Assembly: GCA_017979445.1 (NCBI GenBank)
Contig: CM030704.1
Location: 10,027,658 to 10,091,657 of the forward strand
Source of the DNA: Akebia trifoliata
Lineage: Eukaryota > Streptophyta > Magnoliopsida > Ranunculales > Lardizabalaceae
Direction of reading: 5' to 3'
Length of the DNA stretch: 64,000 nucleotides
The translations under genes were made by a program, and so were the position numbers. Positions 9,666 through 18,091 of this stretch are shown one piece after another; the stretch's first letter is position 1, and each line of letters starts with the position of its first letter. The notes beneath the pieces are model-generated. The model searched no databases. It was given only the letters and a program-made list of their open reading frames with translations, and was not told where the DNA came from.

Positions 9666-11162
9666 TGAAAATACAGACTTTGACAATGTAGAGACCTAGA
9701 GGGGGGTGAATAGGACTATTTAAAAATTCTTCTAAATGTGAGCACTTAAGAGTAAATGAATTTTTAATGAGTTTGTTAATCAGGGTGCATTCACCAAATC
9801 ATTCACGAGACAAGATATTTATGCAAGTTATGATTAGTCATGATGTGCATCCAGATTTGCATGAAGATAAGGAAATCTGAGGCAAAAATATGAGACACAC
9901 TATTTATAGTGGTTCAGCAACTGTGCCTACGTCCACTCCCAAGAGAATCCAAATTGATGGTTCTTTGGTGTTCACTAAAACTGAGGTTTTTGGTTCACCT
10001 TAAACCGCACATAGAATTTTCTGGGTTAATTTTGCAACCCTAAGATTGAGTGGACCACATCCACTCAAAATGCCTGAGTTTTATACTTCGGGAACTCAGT
10101 AACCTTTGTCACTCAACTTGAGTCCGCAACTCAATCAAGTACTTGATTTTGAAGAAGAAATCAAGTAAACTATTACAAGAGTATTTTTGAAATTTAAAAT
10201 ACAAATAATCAAACTCACAGCTATGACGATTGAGGTGAGTTTGTTTTTCTTTAGTTCTTCATTACTCCCTTCATCAATGGCTCTTTGCCTAGCTCGATGT
10301 TAGAATGTGACTCTTGAAAGATGGAGTAAGTAGAGCTTGATCAACATAGATGAGGTAGCTTGATATGCATGATTTTGACTATACCTCACGATTCTTTTTA
10401 CTTCGTTAAGTCTTTTGAAGTGTGCTTATTTGTTTGGGCTGAATTTAGAAGATGTTGATAAATTGAAAATGAAGCCTAGAGCTTTTCTTTTATAGGAACA
10501 GCTCTTAACGGCTTTCTGTCGGTGGCACCTGAATCCCGTCGGTGGCACCGACCAAACATAACAGTCGAAAATCTTACCGTTGAATATTGTCGGCAGGTCT
10601 GTCGGTGGAACCCCTAAGAGTCATCGGTGGGACCGATGAGCATAATAGCGGTGATACCGATAGAATTATATTTCTGCCACCGAACGATGGTTCACCAATA
10701 AGTTCTGGCGGTGGATGGCGGTGGGACTGACAGGTTGTTCATCGATGGAACCGATGACTATTATTTCGGTGGGACCGTCAAGATGTAGCTTCTGCCACCG
10801 ATAGAATATTTTACTTCTTGATCTGTCGGAGGATAGCGGTGGAACCGACAGGTTGTTCATCGGTGGAACCTATGACTATTCTATCGGTGGGATCGACAAG
10901 ATTGTGCTTCTGCCACCGATAGATGATATCCCATTTTGTTCAGTTGGTGGCTGGCGGTGGAACCTTCACTCCTGCCAACAGCTTCTGATTCCCTTGAGAT
11001 AAACCTGTTCTGATGCTCCAGGGGTGAAGATATCTCTTGTCCTTGATTGATTTTGATATATTATGAATTTATCGTTGAGTAATGCATACGAATAATGTTT
11101 CCAGTAGTTACAACATGACATCACATGACTACCCTTGGAATTGACAAAACATGTTACTAACA
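9666..11162 (-). repeat. 5' LTR of Copia-1
   Basis: About 1,497 bases, sense start TGTTAGTAACATG (at 11162) and end TGTATTTTCA (at 9666), next to the primer site. It includes a G-rich tract near the U5 end (GAGGGGGGTGAATAGG on the plus strand) common in copia LTRs, and a minisatellite at 10508-10970. The left flanking duplication is outside the window; the right one would be GAGAC (11163-11167). Confidence 0.88.
10508..10970 (-). repeat. About 118-bp tandem repeat inside Copia-1 LTR
   Basis: The marker CTGCCACCG recurs at 10674, 10792 and 10910, giving a 118-base period, with further diverged copies to the left. Each unit is rich in (T/A)CGGTGGNACCGA, a short palindromic module in which GGT and ACC arms face each other. 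GC content is well above the surrounding DNA. Confidence 0.82.
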
Positions 11163-11508
11163 GAGACTATCGTTGTTCTTCTCACCAGAGTTAATATTAA
11201 TCTTACTTTTACCTTACTTGTGGGGCAAGTAGGGGATCGAACCCAAGAGAAAGGAGGAGTAGAGTTAAGCTAAGAGGATAAAATTCAAATTAACTAAAAG
11301 GAATTAAAACTATTTTTCTTTGTATTTTTAAACTTATAAGAAAATGAAAAATTACTAGAAAATGAACTAAAGTAAATGAAATTAAAAGCAAGTATACTTA
11401 TGAAATTAAAGCACCATTGGAGGTGGATCTACTTAGAACATGTTGATGGGTAATTCTTAATCTCTAGCCTTTTTATAATTCAATCGTAAGGTCCTTGTGT
11501 TAGCTCCT
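11163..11508 (-). repeat. Athila-2 3' LTR, outer part
   Basis: Matches 32855-33205 of the Athila-2 5' LTR. It begins at GAGACTATCG because Copia-1 cut off TGAT, and stops at GTTAGCTCCT, where Tat-1 begins. The LTR continues at 23773. Confidence 0.92.
11504..11508 (-). repeat. Target-site duplication CTCCT, left of Tat-1
   Basis: CTCCT directly before the Tat-1 end at 11509 is repeated at 23773-23777 directly after its other end. The uninterrupted Athila-2 5' LTR has a single GCTCCTTAG at the homologous place. Confidence 0.93.
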
Positions 11509-12485
11509 TGAAAGTGCCCTCGATCCGCGGGGTGCGCGAATCCGCTTTTGACCCTTGAGGTTTGGGAGTCGCCACCTAGTTATTACGGTCTAGGAACCGA
11601 TCAATGACTCTAAGCGGATAAAAAACTAATCTAGAACCGAAAAAAGCTGAATTTGAGAATCATATCTTTAATACCTTGACCTTAGTCTTGTTTGATTGGC
11701 TTTAAATTTTTGGAGAACCCCCCTCTATCATATCTTTAATTCTTTGGACCCCCAAATGGAGGGGTCCTTAAAGAAATATCTCACGAACCCTCAACAATTT
11801 TACTTGAAAGTCCGATTGATCGATTTTTTTAATTCAAAATTTTAAATTAATTTCATTAATATTTCACTTTAATTATTTAATGTTTTATTTATTAATTTCT
11901 AAAATTTTAATTATGAAAATTGTGAAATTATCGTTTTACCCCCGGAGAGGACTTTTCACGTTTTAAGTCGATTTTTAATGTTCTAGGATGTTTTAGAATC
12001 GATTTTTCGTAAGGAATTCAATGAAAATATTAGTTTGTGTCATTTCTAAAAATTTATGTCTGAAATGGTCATAAACTTTATGAGGGGCATTTTCGTAATT
12101 TTGTTAAATTCTGTTAAAATTGGCGAAATGATTTATTTGATTTCGATTTGTTGTTTTATGTGTTTGAATGAGTTTTCCTAATCATAACGTAGGCTCGAGG
12201 GTTGTTTTGAGGTTAGGGGTATTTTGTTAATTTGGTCAATTTTTAGTGATTTTTATCGTGAAGCTTCTTTTTGTCTGTAAGATGATGATTTCTATGTTTC
12301 TAGGGTCTTATTTTCCTAGTGTAGCGTGGTTTCTAATGTTTTGTAGTTCGAGATACCTCATCCGGATTTCTGAAACATATCTGGTAACAAAGTAAAGCAA
12401 TGGAAATAACATCCATAATTGGGAATCATTGCGATCGGGTTGACAAGTTGATTAATCAGGCGAGTGCAAAAATGGGGTGTCTACA
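11509..12485 (-). repeat. Tat-1 3' LTR, internally deleted
   Basis: 977 bases against 1,745 in the 5' LTR. The outer parts match closely, but about 770 bases are missing after GAGAATCAT near 11665, corresponding to roughly 22180-22950. The missing part contains the TATA box and the LTR minisatellite, so this copy should have no promoter of its own. Confidence 0.9.
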
Positions 12486-12500
12486 GATGCCCCTCTTTGG
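12486..12500 (-). other. Polypurine tract of Tat-1
   Basis: Sense CAAAGAGGGGCATC directly before TGTAGACACC. The same tract flanks the LTRs of Tat-2 (44529) and Tat-3 (49967), with a degenerate form at Tat-4 (39585). Confidence 0.82.
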
Positions 12501-12839
12501 TAGAGGGTTGACGCAAACTAGATAGTAAATCTATTTTGGTAGATAGTGCAATATCCGAATGCCAAAGCTAGTGATAGTTCATTTTGCAACCTGATTTATC
12601 AATTCGTCAAATTGTTCGGATCCTTGAGGGTAAAGCTCTCCCCGAATTAAAAAGTGGTCAGGTCCTTGAGCGTGAGCTCTCACTGGCAATATCAGATCCT
12701 TGAATTTTAAAGAATTCTCCTTGACTAAAAAGTGTAAATGTGCAAGTGTGTGCACTGTGAAAACTGAGTAAAATCTGAGTAAAACAAAACTCGAGAAAAT
12801 TTGAATGATATTTGAGACAAATCTGAGCAAAAGTTGGGA

Positions 12840-14370
12840 GAAAGTTAAATGTCCTACTCTACCTACTCTAGGTGAAAGAGTAATGAATTTATATTTTTTT
12901 GAGAGTCTTATTCTACCTACTCAGAGTGAAAGAGTAATGCACTAAATTTTTTTTTGGGAAGTTCTACTCTACCTACCCGGAGTGAAAGAGTAATGAACTA
13001 TTTTTTTTTTGGAATTTCTACTCTACCTACTCGGAGTGAAAGAGTAATGAACTAAGTTTTTTAGAAGTCCTACTCTACCTGCCCAGGGTGAAAGAATAAT
13101 GAACTAATTTTTTTGTGAAATTTTATTCTACCTACTCGGAGTGAAAGAGTAATGAACTAATTTTTTAGGAGTCCTATTCTACCTGCCCAGGGTGAAAGAG
13201 TAATGAACAAAATTTTTTTTTTTGGAAAGTTCTACTCTACCTAATCGGAGTGAAAGAGTAATGCACTAAATTTTTTTTTGGGAAGTTCTACTCTACCTAC
13301 CTGGAGTGAAAGAGTAATGAACTATTTTTTTTTGAAGTTCTACTCTACCTACTCGGAGTGAAAGAGTAATGAACTAAGCTTTTTAGAAGTCCTACTCTAC
13401 CTGCCCAGGGTGAAATAGTAATGAACTAATTTTTTTGGGAAGTTCTACTCTACCTACTCGGAGTGAAAGAGTAATGAACTAATTTTTTAGGAGTCCTACT
13501 CTACCTGCCCAGGGTGAAAGAGTAATGAACTAATTTTTTTTTTGGAAAGTTGTACTCTACCTACTCGGAGTGAAAGAGTAATGAACTAAGCTTTTTGAGA
13601 GTCCTACTCTACCTGCCAAGGGTGAAAGAGTAATGAACTAATTATTTTGGGAAGTTCTACTCTACTTACTCGGAGTGAAAGAATAATGGACCAATTGTTT
13701 TGGGAGTCCTACTCTACCTGCCCAGGGTGAAAGAGTAATGAATTAATTATTTTGGGAAGTTCTACTCTACCTACTCGGAGTGAAAGAGTAATGAACTAAT
13801 TTTTTTGGGAGTCCTACTCTACCTGCCCAGGGTGAAAGAGTAATGAACTAAATTTTTTTTTGAAGTTCTTCTCTACCTACTCGGAGTGAAAGAGTAATGA
13901 ACTAAGCTTTTTGAGAGTCCTACTCTACCTGCCAAGGGTGAAAGAGTAATGAACTAATTATTTTGGGAAGTTCTACTCTACCTACTCGGAGTGAAAGAAT
14001 AATGGACCAATTGTTTTGGGAGTCCTACTCTACCTGCCCAGGGTGAAAGAGTAATGAATTAATTATTTTGGGAAGTTCTACTCTACCTACTCGGAGTGAA
14101 AGAGTAATGAACTAATTTTTTTGGGAGTCCTACTCTACCTGCCCAGGGTGAAAGAGTAATGAACTAAATTTTTTTTTGAAGTTCTTCTCTACCTACTCGG
14201 AGTGAAAGAGTAATGAACTAATTTTTTTGGAAAGTTGTACTCTACCTACTCGGAGTAAAAGAGTTATGAACTAATTTTTTAGGAAAGTTCTACTCTACCT
14301 ACTCGGAGTAAAAGAGTAATGAACTAATTTTTTAGGAAAGTTCTACTTTACCTGCCCAGGGTGCAAGAAT
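12840..14370 (-). repeat. 53-57 bp minisatellite in Tat-1 3' UTR
   Basis: About 28 units containing CTACTCTACCTRC and GTGAAAGAGTAATGAAC on the plus strand. Two subtypes alternate: one with TACTCGGAGTGAAAG, one with TGCCCAGGGTGAAAG. Each unit has outer arms TACTCT/AGAGTA and a small inner palindrome. Poly(T) runs of variable length separate units. Minisatellites at this place are a known trait of Tat/Ogre 3' UTRs and can seed satellites. Confidence 0.93.
13589..14220 (-). repeat. 316-bp higher-order duplication within the Tat-1 minisatellite
   Basis: The stretch starting near 13589 (AGCTTTTTGAGAG) recurs from about 13905 with a 316-base offset and almost no differences, including private variants such as CTGCCAAGGG, AATGGACCAATTG and TTCTTCTCTACC. 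Six basic units were duplicated as a block. Confidence 0.85.
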
Positions 14371-15043
14371 AATGAACTAAGCTTTGAGGGAACAAACGGG
14401 GGATTAACCTCGTATTTGAATTTTTTTTTAATAAAAAGTTGGATTTTACGAAGGTCCGGTACACATTTTAACTCTCTTTGACTCTGAGGAATTTTCAAAA
14501 TTGCTATCAAGAGGGTAACCTTTAATTCAAAGTTAACCTTATCTTTTGGGGTTGAAATTGACCAGGCATCAGAACAAAAATGCCCCTAGTTTGACAAGGA
14601 ACATTGCACTGGGGATAATTGAACATAATTTGAAAATACATGCCCCTAGTGTAAGGGGGAAACTGTACTCTTTAGAAAAAGGAAGTGCCCTTGTTATGAA
14701 AGTTTAAAATCCTTGATTACCGCAAGCACAATAAAGGTTTAACTTTTAATTTTGACTTTTTATATTAAAGATTTTGAGTCAGGCTCAAAGAAATTGGAAC
14801 AAAATATTTCTTTATGAAATTCATCATAGAATTTGTTCTTTTTCCCCGTCGGTTCACTTAGGGACATGAAACTCTTCAGATCAATCATAGACGAGATACT
14901 AGTATCTACTGAGTCTATATTTGGTTAAAACTGGATATTGAAACTTGATCATTCGGACTTCTGATATTTCGGCACGGGCCACCTTTTCAGCTTCTCAACT
15001 CAACGGAGATTTTCTTTTATTTTTTGATAGCTCTAAGTTTTAC
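14371..15043 (-). other. Tat-1 3' UTR, unique part
   Basis: Noncoding. It aligns with 61840-62370 in Tat-3 (shared phrases such as ATGCCCCTAG and GTTTTGAGTCAGGCT), which identifies it as ancestral 3' UTR. No gene seen. Confidence 0.7.
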
Positions 15044-15247
15044 CTAGATTGCCTATTCAGGTTTTCAATCTAGCAAGCATACTCTAACTTTTGCCTAGAT
15101 CGCCTTTTTAGGTTTTCGATCTAGCGAGCTTACAATTTTTTCTTTTTTCCTTGCTTTGATTGTTGCCAAGGTCATCCTTTCAGATTTTTAACCTCGCGAG
15201 CTTGTCTTAATTTTTGCCTAAGTTGTCCTTTTGGGTTTTCAACCTAG
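15044..15247 (-). ncRNA. Four covarying hairpin repeats in Tat-1 3' UTR
   Basis: Four diverged repeats of about 50-70 bases, each with an 8-base stem around a loop of about 14: 15044-15073 (CTAGATTG/CAATCTAG), 15095-15124 (CTAGATCG/CGATCTAG), 15167-15196 (CAAGGTCA/TAACCTCG), 15218-15247 (CTAAGTTG/CAACCTAG). The first two are perfect; the others pair fully on the sense (-) strand with two and one G-T pairs. Arm sequences differ between repeats while pairing is kept. Homologous series occur in Tat-2, -3 and -4. I call it a candidate structured RNA element in the retrotransposon transcript, not a separate RNA gene. Confidence 0.6.
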
Positions 15248-15514
15248 CAGGCTCTCTTTTTTTTCTTCCTGTCTGAACTTCTGGAGTTGCTGTTGATCAT
15301 GCTTTGCTATCTTCCTTGACTTTTCGCACGGTACTTAGGAAGACTTTCATGGGTAAGCTTAAGACTGGGTATAAAAAGAAAGGGATTTTGAGGCTCAAAA
15401 ACCCAAATGCCCCTTGTGTGATATTTCCTTTTAAATTATTTTCTTTTGAATTATTTCTTTTTAGATTTTTTCTTTATCGGGGAATCTATATTTTTTTTTA
15501 TTTTGATGTGGTCA

Positions 15515-15578
15515 CGCCTGAAGTAACTTCTCAGGTTGCCTACGTACCCCAGAATTTTGGGATCAGACCAAAACGTAG
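15515..15578 (-). other. Conserved noncoding block of Tat 3' UTR (Tat-1 copy)
   Basis: Sense contains GGTACGTAGGCAACCTGAGA and a CCCA/TGGG mini-hairpin. It is nearly identical at 45647-45710 (Tat-2) and 62886-62954 (Tat-3) and recognisable at 42053-42131 (Tat-4), where surrounding sequence is far more diverged. Conservation suggests a cis-acting role; which one is unknown. Confidence 0.65.
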
Positions 15579-15699
15579 TTCGAATTTTCCCTCCCTTAGG
15601 TTAGGTGATCCGGCTGAGAAAGAAAAAGGCATCATTTTTTTTGAAAAGGCTGCAAAGGGCTGAGAAAGGAGATAATGAACTGGGTAGTAGGAAAATTGA

Positions 15700-16600
15700 T
15701 TCAGCCAAAGATGGCCTCCTTAAATGTAGTACCGTTTGATCCGGTCAAGGTTGGTTTACTCTGGTAATTTGATTCCATCATGATCTTGAAGTCTAACAGT
15801 TTTTCCAGATAATATTTCCTTGATGATTGAATCTCTCCAATTGAGTTCAAACTTTCTATGATCGAGGAAGAGTACTCAAATTTTTTTTTGGGTAGTCTGA
15901 TGCTTAGATCTTTGACTTATAAGTGATGAACTTTGACTTTCTTGTCAAACATGCGAGTGACTCCTCTCCATTGACAGACCCAATCTGTTTCTAACAATTA
16001 ACTTCTATCAAGACCTTGAGATATAGGATTTTCCTTTTTAACCGGTAAGATTACTTCCATATCATACTAGAGTGACTCTAGTAGATGACTGTATTGAAGT
16101 GTAATATATCCATGATGCGAATGATAACTTCTCTGGCCAATCCCGGTGTGATGTGTGATTGACACATTTTCACGATGATTGTCTTGAGATTTTTACTGGT
16201 TGCTTCAACTATTCCATCGATTTTAAAATTCCAGCACTGATACATTTTATAATCCCTCCTCTGACTATGTCAGTCTATTCTTGTTGGTGTTCTCACAGGA
16301 TGGGTCCAAATTTAACCGACATATCCTCATAGGACCATATAAGCAAGTCTTTGAATTTTCTGAATAAATTCATCATCTCTTACTGCTCCTCTGGGGATAA
16401 GTTAGTTCCAATCTGAATTTCTTGGGAATTATTTTTGTTCCGAAGTCAATGACTTTTGCTTCTTCGAGCAAGACATTTATCTTCTCATTCAAGAGGGGGT
16501 TCCTTATTAGAGGAATTTCTCCTTGAAGCCATTTATGCGCTCGAGGTATTCAAAAATTTTCTTTATTCAATTAAATTTAGATGGGGCGACTGACACCATT
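15700..16600 (-). pseudogene. Tat-1 pol remnant: RT linker fused to C-terminal integrase
   Basis: Sense order after gag: a degenerate protease-to-RT linker (FKDLLIWSYEDM, near 16300-16360), then an abrupt change to integrase core and C-terminus (NGIVEATSKNLKTIIVKM near 16170-16230, GPY region near 15800), aligning with the Tat-3 integrase at 63099-63500. RT, RNase H and the first half of integrase are absent, and stops and frameshifts fill the rest. Tat-2 shows the same joining of linker to integrase core (46400-46620). Confidence 0.75.
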
Positions 16601-16606
16601 GCAGAC

Positions 16607-18091
16607 TCAACAAACTAACTTGACTAGAACAAAATAAGAAATAAAAAGACAGACTTGATTACTAACTTGATGGAAAGAACTGGACTCAAGACTGCATTTG
16701 GTGGTGAAAATCTCATTAGGGACCGTCACTTTGGTAAAAGGAGGCCTAGAAGGTTTATGATTGACTGATCGGATGAGAAGGATTGGGTCAAACAAGAGTT
16801 GAGTATTGGATACCATGTTCAAAGTCTGAGAAGGTTGGTAACTGGGTAGAGGGTTGGTAGTAACATTCGGCTGCTCAGGGACAGGGACAGTAACTTTTTT
16901 GGCGTCGATGAGGTCTTGAACTGTATGACAAAGAGCGATACAACGATCAGTAAGATGACCGGGATTTTGATGAAACTCACAAAATAGGTTGGGATTGTGA
17001 GAAGTGGGGAGTGGATTTGGTAAAGGTCGAGGTTGGAGAGGTGCAATGAGACTTTTACTTAATAGTTTTTGAAGGACAATGCTCAAAGGCATACCAAGAT
17101 TGGTGAATTTCCTACGCGGTCGAGGTTGATTAGGGTTAACTTGGTTACTAGGCAAGATAGTAGATTGGACGGGTGTAGTAGACGTATTGGCTACATAGGC
17201 GTGATCAGTATTAGACCTTGAATTGGTGAAAGGCTTTTTGAACTTGTTGTCAGAAGGATTGGAAATGATTCCGGAAGCGAAAGCATCTTTCAATTGGCTA
17301 CCAGCTTGCAATAGAGACTCGAATGTAGGAAGGTATTGAGAAATTAGATGTCGGGCATACCCTTGCGAGAGGTTTTTTAAGATAATAGTCACTTGTTCTT
17401 TCTCTGAAGGTCTATCCCACATTTGTGCTACCTTGGCCCTCCAGCGACCAATGAAATCAGTGAATGTCTCCCCATTTTTCTGTTTAGTTGCTTCCAAATC
17501 CCTTCTTGATGTCTCAATCTCAGTATTGTATTTATACTGATGCCAGAAGGCTTTTGACATGTTCTCCCATGTACCCACAGTAACTGGATCTTGAGACATT
17601 AGCCAACGTAGTGCTGATCCTGATAAAGTTCTTTGGAACAATAATGTCATCTGTTCGTCGCTGAGTCCCATAATGCGCATGTTAGTAACATACACCTTAA
17701 GATGTGTTTTCGCACATCCTGTCCCACTGAATTTATCCATTTTAGGCATCACAAACTTCTCCAGCAAATGGATTCTAGGGATGCGGTTCAGAGCTTCAAT
17801 ACCTGCTGTAATTTCATCAATACCCTTTATACTTTTCATAGTTGACTCCAATCGGGACATTCTGTTAGATAACGCCAGATTTTCATCAACATACTCTTCG
17901 TCTCCGTCGAGTTCGAAGACTTCACGTGGACGTTTCTCTTCTACTTTTTTTCCTTTTAGGTCATCTAGAGGATTTTCCGTCGATTCCGAGATCTGTTTTA
18001 ACATTTCCACTTTGCCTTTTATATTGTTGATATCATTGGCAAAGGCTGCCAAGATCTTACGGATCTCTGTGAGCTCAGATTCTGACGCCAT
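16607..18091 (-). CDS. Tat/Ogre-type Gag protein, uninterrupted
   Basis: 494 codons with ATG at 18091 (MASESELTEIRKILAAFAND). The N-terminus is rich in charged heptad-like sequence (residues 1-95, likely coiled coil). The capsid-type retrotransposon gag domain spans about 115-265 (KMDKFSGTG, GSALRWLMSQDP, WENMSKAFWHQY, FIGRWRAKVAQM). A Pro/Asn-rich linker follows, then a zinc-knuckle-like motif with the lineage pattern CEFHQNPGHLTDRC near residue 390. Gag packages the genomic RNA and forms the virus-like particle in the cytoplasm. The frame is open although pol is lost, and the preserved gag suggests the element still supplied its own particle protein. The C-terminal end (last 40 residues) is probably read-through into linker sequence. 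Confidence 0.85.
   Translation of the reverse strand: MASESELTEIRKILAAFANDINNIKGKVEMLKQISESTENPLDDLKGKKVEEKRPREVFELDGDEEYVDENLALSNRMSRLESTMKSIKGIDEITAGIEALNRIPRIHLLEKFVMPKMDKFSGTGCAKTHLKVYVTNMRIMGLSDEQMTLLFQRTLSGSALRWLMSQDPVTVGTWENMSKAFWHQYKYNTEIETSRRDLEATKQKNGETFTDFIGRWRAKVAQMWDRPSEKEQVTIILKNLSQGYARHLISQYLPTFESLLQAGSQLKDAFASGIISNPSDNKFKKPFTNSRSNTDHAYVANTSTTPVQSTILPSNQVNPNQPRPRRKFTNLGMPLSIVLQKLLSKSLIAPLQPRPLPNPLPTSHNPNLFCEFHQNPGHLTDRCIALCHTVQDLIDAKKVTVPVPEQPNVTTNPLPSYQPSQTLNMVSNTQLLFDPILLIRSVNHKPSRPPFTKVTVPNEIFTTKCSLESSSFHQVSNQVCLFISYFVLVKLVC

Larger units (their letters stand above)
8906..11162 (-). mobile_element. Copia-1: Ty1/copia retrotransposon, 5' part only
   Basis: Reads right to left: 5' LTR (9666-11162), Met-initiator tRNA primer site, start of gag, then cut by Athila-1 at 8905. 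Protease, integrase, RT and the 3' LTR must lie left of the window if they exist. The right end TGTTAGTAACATG (sense) is followed by GAGAC, the fifth to ninth bases of the Athila LTR end TGATGAGAC, so Copia-1 inserted just inside the terminus of Athila-2. LTR length and the repeat-rich LTR recall the SIRE/Maximus group, but with gag alone I cannot settle this. Confidence 0.88.

Noticed and set aside
15304..15663. Plus-strand frame with KTGYKKKGILRLKNPNAPCV, shared with 62421-62879 and partly with 45460-45642
   Set aside because: It is antisense to the element. Differences between copies fall at all codon positions, and frames around the shared segment are not kept. Conserved noncoding DNA explains it.
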